A DNA stretch of 64,000 nucleotides from Galeruca laticollis (lineage: Eukaryota; Arthropoda; Insecta; Coleoptera; Chrysomelidae), in assembly GCA_963921935.1 (NCBI GenBank), contig OY998185.1, positions 31,960,487 through 32,024,486 on the forward strand. Reading direction: 5' to 3'. The position numbers and the translations under genes are program-made. Shown here piece by piece: positions 1 through 10,260 of the stretch. The notes under the pieces are model-generated. The model ran no database searches and was not told the origin of the DNA. It was given only the letters and a program-made list of their open reading frames with translations. The first letter of the stretch is position 1, and each line of letters begins with the position of its first letter.

Positions 1-436
1 ACCAACGTGGTTTTTGAGAGATCCAACACCCTCGCAAGCTGAAAGTGTGCTATATAATTCTATAAACAACCGTTCTAATAATGATTCCCGATATTTGTGC
101 CGAAGAACGTGAGAGCAGTGACAAATCTGATTTTTACTGAATGTTATTAAATTGTAATTTAAACTTTAATAACTATTTAATAATTTTTCAATATTTTTTT
201 AATTTTCATTCTCCAATAAAGCTGTCGTATTTACTGAATAATTCATTAATATGTACTTAATTCATAATAAAAATCTTAGATAAGCTCTTATATTTTTCAA
301 ACATAACGTATAAAATATGCTTTTTCTACTTGAATAATCGACGTTATCATTTTTTATTAATATTCGTTTTTCATTTTTATTTCATTAAAGAATAAAATTA
401 TTATTATTGATTCATAATAAATATTTTTATGTTAAT
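1..436. other. AT-rich spacer, no gene seen
   Basis: Runs of A and T with no frame longer than chance and no recognisable repeat end. Similarity to the second PLE A region (near 54.4 kb) begins only at about position 437, so this part is probably older flanking DNA. Confidence 0.5.
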
Positions 437-554
437 GAAATTGACTGTCTCGACCCTTACTTCGTGGAATATGCTCATATTAGTGTTTTTAAATGAAACT
501 CACGGTCTCTAGTTAATTCCACAATATAATACAAGTTATTGAAAATTCTAAAAA

Positions 555-600
555 ATTGACAATTGTTTCGATAAATCAATATCATCGTCATAATGACAGA
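555..600 (-). ncRNA. hammerhead-ribozyme-like motif (PLE A, degraded)
   Basis: Read on the minus strand, the conserved box at 590-585 is followed by a 4-bp stem II and GAAAC at 569-565. A palindromic stem III (ACAATTGT) and the cleavage-site C (558) come next. The C that should open CUGACGA (position 591) is A here, so this copy is probably inactive. Related copies at 53562, 54031 and 54225 keep the C. It lies in the 3' tail of PLE A copy 1. No activity can be judged from sequence alone. Confidence 0.55.
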
Positions 601-852
601 AGTTACATTCCATTTTATGCCTACCTGATGTTTAGTAGTTATTTTTGGCTAGACAAAGAAGTAATCTAACTTGTGATTGGCTTAAGATATGTTTATAGAG
701 AAAAGAAGAAGATGTGATATTACAAATATTGAAGCTTAGATATTATTAGCCCTATGGTGATATCCTGGATATCATTTTTACAATTAAGATCAGTATAACT
801 GTGCAATGATATAGGAAACCAGGAATACTATATCTGCTGATCTTTACAATTA

Positions 853-1758
853 TCACTTAAGAAGACAGTTTATTAGTGGAGAATTCCCTATATTTAACTG
901 TTCATTGACAACTTCATATTGTGGGTTTCTTAAATGTCTTCTAATTTCCAGTTCTTCAAGGAAATCCAGTTCTTGTTTCTTTTCACAAATATGCAGCACT
1001 TCTAGTTCTGTGTTAGGTGTCAATGAATGATTGGTGTCAAGTAGATGTTTTGCGTAGTGGGATTTATCTGGTTGTTTTAATCTGTATGCTCGTAAGTGCT
1101 CACTGTATCGTATTTCAAAATTCCTATGGGTCTGACCCAAATAGACAGCATTACATTCTGGACATTTGAGTTTATATATACCTGACTTCTTGAATAGTGG
1201 TATTTTTGTTTTTACATTCAACAATTTGGTACTAACGTTACTTCCTGTTTTAAAAGAAATTGTTGTATTCGTTGCTGAAGATATTATCTTTGAAATATTA
1301 TTAGAAATATTTCCTGCATATGTGATGGTTTTATAAGTTCTAATTTCATCAGCTTGTTTAGGATATATTAGTTGTAATGCCACTTTTTCCTCTTTTTTCT
1401 TAATTAGCTTATTTATCATATCTAATGGATAACCGTTAGATGTTGCTATTTGTCTAATTGTATTAATCTCTCTATCAAAATTACATTTGTTCATAGGAAC
1501 TGAAAAAGCTCTATGTATCATTGAATTATTTGCTGCTAGTCTGTGTGACACAGGGTGGTTAGAATTGAATGGAATTGTCACATCAGTCTGTGTTGGTTTT
1601 CGGTAAATTGAATAATCAAGTACATTATCAACTCTTTGAATTTTTAAATCAAGAAAATTGATTGAGCTATTTTCTTCAATTTCTAATGTAAATTTAATTT
1701 TCGGGTGTAAATTATTGATGTGGTTGAAAAATACATCTAATTGTCGTTCACTACCCAT
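853..1758 (-). pseudogene. PLE A polyprotein C-terminal part: RT thumb and GIY-YIG endonuclease
   Basis: 301 codons counted from an internal Met. The true frame runs further upstream through YRYVDDILACF, so the ATG is not a real start. Residues 1-130 resemble the RT thumb region of PLEs (INFLDLKIQR, IYRKPTQTDVT). Residues about 190-290 are the GIY-YIG nuclease: SGIYKLKCPECNAVYLGQTH carries GIY and a YLG variant of YIG plus a Cys pair, followed by an R and EH box and YAKHLLDTNHS. The encoded enzyme would nick target DNA and copy PLE RNA. This segment has no stop, but the RT upstream is frameshifted and interrupted. A host GIY-YIG nuclease is unlikely because the frame joins an RT. Confidence 0.8.
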
Positions 1759-1778
1759 AAAACAAGCTAATATGTCAT

Positions 1779-2272
1779 CTACATATCTATACCAAAATAA
1801 AATATTTTTCGAATATTACTTTCAAAGATCTTTCTTTCTAAATTGTCCATAGAAATGTTTGCTAAAATAGGTGATATAGGGCTTCCCATTGGTAAACCTT
1901 CATTTTGAATATATATCTTATTGTCAAAAGTGAAATAATTCTGATTAATGCATACATCAAATATATTAAGTAAATCTGATATTATTCCTGGAATAATATT
2001 TTCATCTTCTAGTAATTTTCTTACAAGTATTAGACATTCTTTAGGAGGAATTTTAGTAAACATATTAGTTACATCGAACGAAATGAGTTTATAGTTATCT
2101 TGCAAGTGGATTGCTTTCAACTTTTTGATTATTTCTATTGAATTTCTAATTGAGTACTAAGATTCATATCCGTAAGTATTGAGTATATTGTTGAGCTTCT
2201 TTGCCAATATATTATTTGGAGCATTAACATAAGAGACTACAGGTCTAATTGGTTTCGTTATTTTATGTAAAA
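1779..2272 (-). pseudogene. PLE A reverse transcriptase, N-terminal and palm part
   Basis: From about 2272 the minus strand encodes KPIRPVVSYVNAPNNILAKK, the RT finger motif. After a stop near 2160 it continues with ISFDVTNMFTKIPPKE (first catalytic Asp) and GLPMGSPISPILANI, a signature of Penelope RTs. Near 1800 the frame shifts, and the YVDD box lies in the frame of the downstream GIY-YIG part. This is a fossil polymerase. The RT N-terminus is missing because the element is cut at about 2275. Confidence 0.75.
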
Positions 2273-2512
2273 CCATTTATGTTAGAAGAGCTGGATAATG
2301 AACTGAAAATTTCGCGAAATACTGCTACTGGTATGTTTATTTTCACATATAAGATGATATATAATATACCCGATAAAGCTAAAATGTTACTGTCATGTAT
2401 AATAAAGACCATTGAACGTTTGGTTAGGAATCGTCTAGAGTTCTTTATAGAATGTAACTCTTTGGCACCAAAAAGTCAATATGGTGTTCGTAGAGGTGAA
2501 GGGACTAGATGA
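2249..2512 (+). pseudogene. LINE RT finger/palm fragment
   Basis: 87-codon frame. Residues from about 30 on match LINE RT fingers (IPDKAKMLLSCIIKTIERLV, then FFIECNSLAPKSQYGVRRGE). The first residues, before about position 2273, are PLE A sequence read in reverse, so the ATG is an accident of the junction. The frame ends at a stop in the palm, which continues in other frames downstream. Confidence 0.5.
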
Positions 2513-3186
2513 TTTCAACTTGTCTCAGAAAAACTTTTAACATTTACTAAGAAGGAATACTTACTATGTTTCTTTATTAACCTCAAAGGAGTTTATGATA
2601 TACATCATAATACGCTATTCAATAAAAAAATGAATATGATGGGTATAAACAAATAGCTATGCGCTAACATACTGGAACTCTTTAACAATAGAAAGATTTT
2701 TATTCGTGATAACAGTAATGTATTACATGGCCCAGAACAGTTCATAATGACTTACCACGAGGCTCTATTCTTAGCCCTATTCTTTTTAATATCTACACCC
2801 CGGACTTGCATGACATTATGGACGATAATATAAAAATAATTCAATACGCATACGACATTTGTATCTATGTCTCCCTTAATACCTATGAGCGATGCGTGAA
2901 AGAACTCAAAAATGCAGGATAGTGTATTAAAGGATGGTTAAACAATCTTGGTTTCAATTTTGCGTCTGAGAAATTGGCGGTTTTGTGTTTTAAAAACACC
3001 GGCCTCATCTGACGGACACAATAATAATCAATAATAATTCCTTTCTTAATGTAGATCATTATAAATATCCAGGCATTTTCCTAGACAAAAAACTGCTTTA
3101 GTCTAAACATGTTGGATTTGTGAAAGAGAAATGCGAGAAAGGTTTGAATCTTCTTCGAACTGTTTTCAATACAAAATGGGGAGCTG

Positions 3187-3876
3187 ATGCAGGCATCTCA
3201 GTTATCTTTTACAGGGCTTATATATCTACGCTTGCTCATGGATTATGGTTGCACGTTATACGGAACAGCATCAAACACAAACTTACTAATTCTTGACAGA
3301 ATTCAGTACAAAGCCATAAGAATATGTTTAGGCGTTAATAAATCTTCTCCATATCATTCAATTCGGGCGGAAGCACAAGAACCTCCAAATATCAGAAGAA
3401 TATTTTTAACACGTAAACAAATTATTGAACGAAGATCATTTAATGCATTACTGGTTTCAAAAATTGCAGATTTGAATATACAAAATCTTACCAACAACTA
3501 CTGTAGGAAACGAAATTCTCCACCGCTAGCTGATGTTTTTGTTGACACCCAAAATATTATAAATGTTTCTAGTAACCAAATATATCTTATTTATTGCTTC
3601 AAATTTGAAACTTTCTTTTTCAAACCAAACATAATTCAATTTTATTACACCAGCATTCCCTCATTAAATAATACAATAATGGATACAGCGCTTGAGTACC
3701 TAATTCGTAATATATGGTCAATATTTAGTACGGAAGCTGTTGCCATAGAAAAAGCACTGACATGGTATTTGGAACTAAAAACAAAAGGCATTGTAATATT
3801 CTCTGGTTCCAAACCAGTTATGGAAGCTCCTCAGGGCTCGCCTTTCACACAATTCAAAAACAATATAATTTTCTAG
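3187..3876 (+). pseudogene. LINE RT connection region and RNase H fragment
   Basis: 229 codons. Early residues GLIYLRLLMDYGCTLYGTAS and LDRIQYKAIRICLGV match the RT-RNase H connection of I-type LINEs, and the minus-strand copy at 14026-14322 has the parallel NLPILDRIQYK. Later residues AVAIEKALTWYLELKTKGIV correspond to the RNase H helix that carries a catalytic Glu. The YTDGS stretch is lost. It is part of the 2.3-4.4 kb element and non-functional. Confidence 0.6.
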
Positions 3877-4145
3877 AATGAAAAATTTGCTTATTCTTTT
3901 CGGTCTTCAAATATTGATATAACATTTATCTGGGCTATGTAAGTATCATAGGTAATGAAAATGCAGATTCGGAAGCCAAGGAATCTGTATCTGGAGCAAC
4001 TATACACTATCAACCACAATACTCTAATCTCATTATTATTCACTGGGATCAAATTAAATCGGATTGGTCAAAAATATACGATGCTATTGCTAAGGTATCC
4101 AAAAACCAATACTTCCTAATCCACCTTAAACTTCCAAATAAAATA

Positions 4146-4373
4146 TTGCATCTATCATTTCCCAATATAAGTAGATATTATTCTACTACAATAACAAGAC
4201 TAAAATTAAATCACGGTCGCTTTCCGGCACATCTTCACAGACTTTGTTTAGTAAGTTTTCCTCATTTCTCTTGCAATAACAATAAAATGGCTGATTTGAG
4301 CCATTTAGTCTTTGAGTGCACTAATCATGTTTCACCTACTGATGAGCTAATAGCTGATTTAAGGAAAGATTGA
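4146..4373 (+). pseudogene. LINE C-terminal tail with Cys-His motif
   Basis: 75 codons. TRLKLNHGRFPAHLHRLCLV, then SCNNNKMADLSHLVFEC, a C...H...C arrangement seen after RNase H in I-type LINEs and repeated in the copy near 13.2 kb. Followed by a stop at 4371 and no recognisable tail. Confidence 0.5.
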
Positions 4374-4380
4374 TTTCAAC

Positions 4381-4810
4381 TACCTTCAAATTTTTCCACA
4401 ATAATTTCAACCAACCATAAACATGTCCTTGATTCTGTCATAAAATTTATAAAAGCAACCAATATAAACATATTATGGTTGTCACTGATCAGTTGCCATC
4501 CAAAAAAATAAGTATGTGGTAAATAGCTAAAGCTGATGCCGTCCTCCCACCACACACGATACAATCTCCGGAGTGCGGAAAATTTAGTTTTAATGTTGAA
4601 AACCGTTCATTTTCCTTGTAAATAACTATCTTTTGATTGACTGCTGAAGTGTACAAAATATGGTTATATATGGAATAAATAACGGTGAATTACCTCCATG
4701 GCTCGAATATTTCCCATGAGCTTTATGCACCAATTTGTCTTCAATAAATGCGTGCTTGTAAGCTTCTTGGCCAAACTTTTGACAACGAATACCTTCATGA
4801 GAAGGAATTG
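4381..4810. other. spacer with one weak minus-strand frame
   Basis: No repeat end is evident. A minus frame at 4626-4826 (66 codons from a GTG) contains IPSHEGIRCQKFGQEAYKHA and keeps going through KYSSHGG. There it meets GTAATT, which could be a splice donor. I do not recognise the protein, and it may be chance or an old exon. Confidence 0.3.
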
Positions 4811-5044
4811 GATGATGTTTGATCACATGATATACCCTTACACAACCAGAAAATGTCTAATGAAGTATATACAGTGCGGAGAAAGTCAAACCGCTGGCCA
4901 ATGGCAATATTTTCGCATCTTATAGATATCGCAGGAATAAATGCTGATAAATTGTGGTTACTGCAAAACCCGGATTGGCGAAAAAATGCATATTTTGGGA
5001 CTAGGAAAAGAACTCATAGAGAAAAACGTTTTCCGGCGATATAA
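4811..5044 (+). pseudogene. piggyBac transposase remnant
   Basis: The frame at 4853-5044 reads YTVRRKSNRWPMAIFSHLID followed by IAGINA. This matches the conserved R-K-T-x-RWPM-x-x-F-x-x-x-x-D-x-A-x-x-NA block after the last catalytic Asp of insect piggyBac transposases. The flanking catalytic regions and terminal repeats are missing, so it is a short fossil. The upstream part (4811-4852) has stops. Confidence 0.6.
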
Positions 5045-6040
5045 TAATAAATACATTCAGACGAATAGTAAACGGCATATGACAGACGTTTTTCCCGAAC
5101 TACTGGATGCAACATAGAGTTGAACAACAAAACATTACCAGGGGGCGCTGCCATATGTGTGAAAGAGGAAAAGACAGAAAATCCAGAAAAATATGGTGTA
5201 CTTTGTGTACCTAGAACATTCAAAATCGGAGATAGTTTGTAAAAAATGTTAAAATGATATGTAGCTAGTAGTATTAGTGATTAGGGTATTTTGTATTTTT
5301 TCGTGATGATTTTTGACTAATAAATGGTTAATAGTAAAACTTTATTACAACTTCTTTCCTATATATTTAATTCAAAGAAAAATACAGCATTTAAGCTATT
5401 TTACGCATGAGGTCTTCTCGGACCCTAGTTAGTCCTTTTCGTAAAATATTGATGTCCGTCCCATGAAGGTTAACCTGTTAGCACTTTCTTCATTATAAAA
5501 ACTAAAAATAATTTGTTTGATTCGAGCGAATAGTCCGAAGTTTTTGAGGCGGTTTCAGATAGACATTCTGTTATCGTTTATAGGAAACAAATTTGGAAGC
5601 CTGTAACTTAACTCATTTTTGTCTCCTAGCTTAACTGTTTCTTTTTTGTTATTCAGATTTATTTTATTCTTAGCCAATATACTTAGATTGTTTTGTTGAA
5701 AACCCCTCTAGCATCAAGTGCACACAGCCGACTAAGAAAGTTCCAATATTCGAGGTTGCAGATGTTCGGAGATGTATTTGGGTAATCAGTCAAGATATTT
5801 GACCTGGAATCCAGTCCGGACGTTTTCGCCCCGGCGAATAATTTCATTTTGTGGGAGTACTCCATCACAAAAACACTTTCCCACTCTTATAAGGGTATTT
5901 CTTTTACCCTTCTGGCATCAGGCACTGGTGACAGCAGCTGCCATTCGATCCATCACTTCAGAGATTTATTCATAAAGTCAAAGCATTTAGGAATTATTAC
6001 ACTGGTGTCAGTGTTTTTCCTATCTCGTTATTATCTCGTC
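5045..6040. other. spacer, unassigned
   Basis: Mixed AT-rich sequence. A minus frame at 5683-5868 (61 codons) and a short stretch at about 5920-5945 (GGCACTGGTGACAGCA) resemble a piece at 58305-58320, which hints at an unnamed shared repeat. No domain recognised. Confidence 0.35.
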
Positions 6041-6298
6041 TAAAATAAACGCAAATTTTATCAGGAAGAGATATGCTTCCTAGGTTATAAAATAGACCAA
6101 AATGGGATGTCCATGGATGAAGAGAGGATACAAGCTATAATAGAGTATAAGAGACCATCAAACCTAAAATCTCTGAGAGGATTTCTAGGAATGATGAACT
6201 ATTTTAAACGTCTGATACCTGATTTGAGTATGAAACAAATACCTTCAATAAAGCTTTAAAAGGAGGAAAATAAATGGAAGTGGACTGAGGAAACAGAA

Positions 6299-6610
6299 AT
6301 GGCATTTAATGACTTGAAAGAAGCATTTACTAAACAATTGAAGGTTTATCATCCTAATTATGATCAACCATTCATATTACGGACGGACGCATCCAAAGAA
6401 AGGTTTGCAGGAGTGCTATTACAGATACAGAATGGCATGGAAGTAACCGTATGTTTTGTATCAAGGGTAACGAAAAATTATGAGAGCAATTATGGGGTAT
6501 CAGAAATTGAATTGGCAAGTGTAATTTTCTGTGTGACAAAAATTAGATTTTATTCATTAGGAGCAAAATTTACAATAGAAACTGATCATTCTTCACTAAC
6601 AACAATTTAA
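6299..6610 (+). pseudogene. Gypsy-type RNase H domain
   Basis: 103 codons with ILRTDASKERFAGVLLQIQN (catalytic Asp in TDAS), YGVSEIELASVIFCV (catalytic Glu) and FTIETDHSSLTTI (Asp). These are the hallmark boxes of the Ty3/Gypsy RNase H that follows RT. It stops at 6608, and the expected continuation (RWGLILQEYDFEIKLIPGKT) lies in another frame from about 6640. Confidence 0.75.
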
Positions 6611-6682
6611 AAAAACAGATTTGGCAACAGTAGAGTTCATAGATGGGGTTTAATATTACAGGAATATGACTTTGAAATTAAA

Positions 6683-6940
6683 TTGATTCCAGGAAAGACA
6701 AATGTAGTAGCAGATGCGTTAAGCAGAGAAAGTAGGGGGGATAATAATAAAAATAAAAGAATTGTGGAAATTGGGGTAAATATCATGAAAGATTCAGATG
6801 AGATATTTTCTTTAAATAGCATCATCGAAGACCAAATGGGATTAACTGAAAAACAGAAACGAAGAGGACAATTGAAAGAAGACATGGATAAAGAAAAATG
6901 GGGAAACAGATTTATTTATAATAACAGAAAATTTAGCTAG
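6683..6940 (+). pseudogene. Gypsy RNase H end and linker to integrase
   Basis: Opens with IPGKTNVVADALSRESRG, the conserved end of Gypsy RNase H. A charged, low-complexity linker follows and ends at a stop at 6938. The integrase zinc finger starts 8 nt later in another frame. Confidence 0.65.
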
Positions 6941-6947
6941 GAAAATT

Positions 6948-7187
6948 TTGGAGAATTTACACAGAAGAAATGGACATATAGGAGCTAGGAAATTATGGTT
7001 ACTATTCAGAGAAAATTACATTAGTAAAGGGGACCAAAGTATCGCAAAATTGATCACCAGTACATGCCATATTTGTCAATTGGGAAAAAGCAAACATAGG
7101 AGAAATGAGAACATAGCAAAATCTATATTAACAACGAGATGTGTGGAGATAATTGCTATAGATTTCCTGAGCAATGATACCCAGTAA
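6948..7187 (+). pseudogene. Gypsy integrase zinc-binding domain
   Basis: HRRNGHIGARKLWLLFRENY followed by TSTCHICQLGK gives the HHCC finger (H...H...CxxC) of retroviral-type integrases. Then comes VEIIAIDFL, the first catalytic Asp of the core, and a stop at 7185. It would bind element DNA ends during insertion. Confidence 0.75.
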
Positions 7188-7189
7188 AC

Positions 7190-7571
7190 AAGGAAATTGT
7201 CATATTTTAATAGTGGTTGATTTATTTTCAAAATTTGTAAAATTATACCCTACAAAAACAACAAAAAGTAAAGTCATTATGGAAAAACTATCAGAGTACA
7301 TGCAAGAAATTATAAAACCTGAAAATTGTATATTGTGAATTTCACAAATGAAAGATCTAGAAAATTCTGTGGTAAAAATCAAATAAATTTAAAAAAATCA
7401 GTATTCGACATCCATGTTCAAATCCATCTGAAAGGTACAAGAGAAGTGATAAAGTTTATGAGAATAACTTTGTGGAATCAAAATCATAATAATTGGGAAA
7501 ATCACATAGAAGAAATTCAAAATTATCTAAACAACTTACCAAACACAGTTACAATGGAAAGTCCAATTTAA
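7190..7571 (+). pseudogene. Gypsy integrase core, broken
   Basis: Minimal core evidence: CHILIVVDLFSKFVKLYPTK (7198-7260), with stops, then a frame at 7326-7571 ending HIEEIQNYLNNLPNT, which matches the helix after the catalytic Glu. The middle of the core is scrambled, so the catalytic triad is not intact. Confidence 0.55.
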
Positions 7572-7928
7572 TTGATGAAACAATTGAGACCTCAAAGGAA
7601 ATGGGAAATAAATACTACAGAAGAATTTGAAAAGGTATTGGAAAGAGTAAATAAAAATTTGCAAAACAACGCAAATAAATATCTACGAAGAATGGAAAAA
7701 AGGGGAAAAGTTAAAACGACATTTAATAAAGGAGATTTAGTAATCGTCCGTGCTCTAAGAGTATCAGACAAAAGTAAACAAATATGTGCAAAATTGAAAC
7801 CACCTTTCGAGGGACCATATATCATAGAAAATGAGAATGGAGTAAATAGCTATGTTCTAAGATATATGGAAAGTGATGAAATAAGTGGTGTTTTTAACAT
7901 AAAAGATTTATACAAATATAATAATTAA
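7572..7928 (+). pseudogene. Gypsy integrase C-terminal domain
   Basis: 118 codons. A basic N-terminal half (coiled, many K/R) is followed by FNKGDLVIVRALRVSD and LKPPFEGPYIIENENG, the SH3-like GPY/F region that ends Ty3/Gypsy integrases. This segment is uninterrupted and ends at TAA before a 100-nt non-coding stretch and the putative LTR. Confidence 0.7.
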
Positions 7929-8030
7929 TGGAGAAGTTAAAAAAAGGAATTTTATAAATATTTAAAGTAAAATTTGCGTTCATAAATTTTTTCCTAATAT
8001 TAAAATTTGATAAACGCAAAATTTAGGGGA

Positions 8031-9976
8031 TGTTAAGATAGATAGAAACCTGCTACACTTTGTATACTAAATTATGGGATAAAAGACTACACACTTAAGC
8101 AAGTACAAAAATTTAGAATTAGAATTTTTTTTAAAAAATAGTTTGAAATGGAGACAATCTGTACTATTCACTATTAAATAGAGAGAGTAGACAAGAGTCA
8201 AGCTGTAGAATTGTGTAGGAAATTTTAAATACGCTTTATAAATACATATGTGAAATAAAATAACATGATTTTAATATTTGAGAGAGAATTTTTGAACGTT
8301 ATTCCATATAAATATTAACAATCCATTTTTCTCATTGTAGAAGTAAAATAATACTATGATTTGTATTAAAAAAGTAGATATTAGATATTGAAAGAAGTTT
8401 TCTGATAAGATTATGTAATTATTCAATACATGTCAAGGTAGGATGTCAAATAATAGCATTAAATTCATAGAGCATTACATTTGTGAAATGAATTGTCATT
8501 CATTATAGATTATTATTGAAATTAAGAACTGTCATTTATAAATATTTAGAAATACAATTTAAAGGGAATAGAATATGGGATTTAATCATTTAAAAACCTT
8601 AAACAGAATGTTTTAAAAGGATAGATGGACGATCTACAACTTGAGGTGAAACTTTTCAATAAGAATTTTTATAGCCAATTTTGATTGGTGGAATACACTT
8701 GAAATATTTTCATCAGCGACAAGCAGATTAATAATAAAAAAAATTGAATAAAACAATTTTGTTGATAATGTACAATATTCACTAGGTAGTTTCTCTTTTC
8801 GGTAGCGGTGAATGTGGAAGAAGCAAAATTTTTGAGAAAAATTATTTAAACTTTTTGAATAACAATAATTTGAATTGGTAATTATAGAAATAAATACATT
8901 ATCCATGAAAGCAACTCAGTAATGTAAGTAATCAAGCATATAAACATAACTTAACGAGAAAATTGGTAAATATAAAAATGAACTGACCATAAAATTCATC
9001 AATTTAACCAAGTGAAATATTGTATTGTGGAAAATGTCTCCACAATACCTTTCAGAAAGTACTGGATTATGGGATTCATCTAGAATGTTTTGATATGGAT
9101 GGAATGTGGCATCAATTATAATTTTTGTCCAGGCTAGACGGATTATTCGGTTTTTCCAGAAGGTAACCTAAAATAAAATAAAAAAACCAATCATTGAAGT
9201 GTACTAGAACGATACAGTGAACAGGTATTTAAAACTATTTATTTATATATAAAAAAGGTTAAACAAACTTACCGGTTTTGTACAAAGAATTGAACTTTGA
9301 TAATTCATAAGTTTTCATCACCAATTGTTTTCGCCATCTTATTGCATAGACAATGTGTAACAGAATTAGTGTTTGCAAATTTGTATAAGATGTTGCCTAG
9401 TTTGTAATCGCACATAGAAGTAATTTTTTCACCTGAGTGTATGGTTTGTTTGAATGAATGACCATCTTAGATAGTTTATTATCACAATTTATTTGTAAAA
9501 GAATGATGTATTTGTTTTCACAACATTGAATAACGTTTTTCCTTTAAAAAACATTTTGAAATTACATCGTTGAGACCTTTCATTTCTTGGAGATTGCTCC
9601 ATCTATGTTTAACAGTTAGCAGTATTAACCTGACGTCTATGAATCGTTGGAGAGGTTCGAAATTAAGCAGACAGGACCGTCTCTAGAATTTATTTAGAAA
9701 TAATAAAAGCAAGTATATTTTTTTATTAACAAAATTTCTTTATTAAAATGTAAGGATTTTATATAACTTTGGCGCTCATATTTGATATTAAAATTGCTTC
9801 TTTTTAAATACTTGAACCCTACTTTGAGATTGTAGAGTCTTTCATGCAAAGGTATAATTACTTTACAAACTATTTTAAAAATTTTATAATATACCGGGCA
9901 AACAAGAATTAACAATCAAACATCAACTAAACTAAACAATAACTTTGAAATATTCTCTCATACCAATTCTATCCAG
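8031..9976. other. putative 3' LTR start, then AT-rich spacer
   Basis: TGTTAAGATAG at 8031 is where a 3' LTR should begin, after a short purine run. Its other end cannot be set without the 5' copy. Beyond about 8.5 kb I see only AT-rich sequence with scattered short frames (9694-9915 minus, 8634-8906 minus) that match nothing I know. Confidence 0.35.
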
Positions 9977-10013
9977 TATAATATATATGTATATATATAT
10001 ATATATATATATA
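9977..10013. repeat. (TA)n microsatellite
   Basis: Short, slightly interrupted TA run. Confidence 0.9.
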
Positions 10014-10150
10014 AAAGAAATTGTAGGAATATCGCGTGATATGTTAACAACAACAACAAAGAGATTCATGGGTAATTCACGCAAAATAAATGGCTACTGA
10101 AATAGAATGGTAACCGTGGACTTGTTTCTGGCTCATTTTGCCTCTTCAGC

Positions 10151-10153
<3 letters not shown>

Positions 10154-10206
<53 letters not shown>
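10154..10206. repeat. (TA)n microsatellite next to LINE 3' end
   Basis: About 53 bp of pure TA. It lies 55 nt beyond the stop codon of the minus-strand RTE-like RT, with a (TTC)n tract between (10219-10239). It may be, or may have replaced, the element's repetitive 3' tail. Confidence 0.9.
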
Positions 10207-10208
<2 letters not shown>

Positions 10209-10260
10209 TTACAGTTCCTCTATTTCTTCTTCTTCTTCTTTTCTAAATCCTTTTGCCCTT

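Larger units (their letters stand above)
437..2275 (-). mobile_element. Penelope-like retroelement, family A copy 1
   Basis: On the minus strand it reads in order: RT finger region (about 2272 down to 2120), RT palm (2120-1779), YVDD box (about 1776-1765), RT thumb plus GIY-YIG endonuclease (1758-853), then a non-coding 3' tail (852-437) holding a hammerhead-like motif. The same order and tail occur in opposite orientation at 52114-54400. The 5' end stops abruptly at about 2275 against a LINE. The RT region carries a stop near 2160 and a frameshift near 1800, so this copy is dead. RT joined to a C-terminal GIY-YIG domain is diagnostic of Penelope-like elements. Confidence 0.85.
2273..4380 (+). 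mobile_element. decayed I-type LINE (RT, RNase H, C-terminal zinc motif)
   Basis: A stop-riddled non-LTR retrotransposon starts directly at the end of PLE A. Seen in order: RT fingers (2249-2512, SQYGVRRGEG), palm (FINLKGVYD near 2570), the polymerase box near 2850 as YAYD instead of YADD, a KYPGIFLDKK-type thumb near 3060, a connection domain (3187-3560), RNase H remnants (ELVAIEKA-like near 3740, GNENADSEAKES near 3955), and a C-terminal motif SCNNNKMADLSHLVFEC near 4270-4320. RNase H and the CHC tail place it with I-group LINEs, related to the copy at 13022-14570. Clade placement is inference. Confidence 0.65.
6041..8030 (+). mobile_element. 5'-truncated Ty3/Gypsy-type LTR retrotransposon pol
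   Basis: Plus-strand order: RT end (6068-6290, CFLGYKIDQNGM and LRGFLGMMNYFKR), RNase H (6299-6610), linker, integrase zinc finger (6948-7187), integrase core (7190-7570) and integrase C-terminus (7572-7928). A purine-rich TTTAGGGGA at 8022-8030 follows, then TGTTAAGATAG, a plausible 3' LTR start. Gag, protease and most of RT are absent, and no 5' LTR is seen. Stops and frameshifts split pol into at least five frames. The order RT-RNase H-integrase defines Ty3/Gypsy. Confidence 0.8.

Noticed and set aside
853..1758. Host GIY-YIG nuclease gene
   Set aside because: Fused upstream to Penelope RT, repeated in other copies and lying inside element tails.
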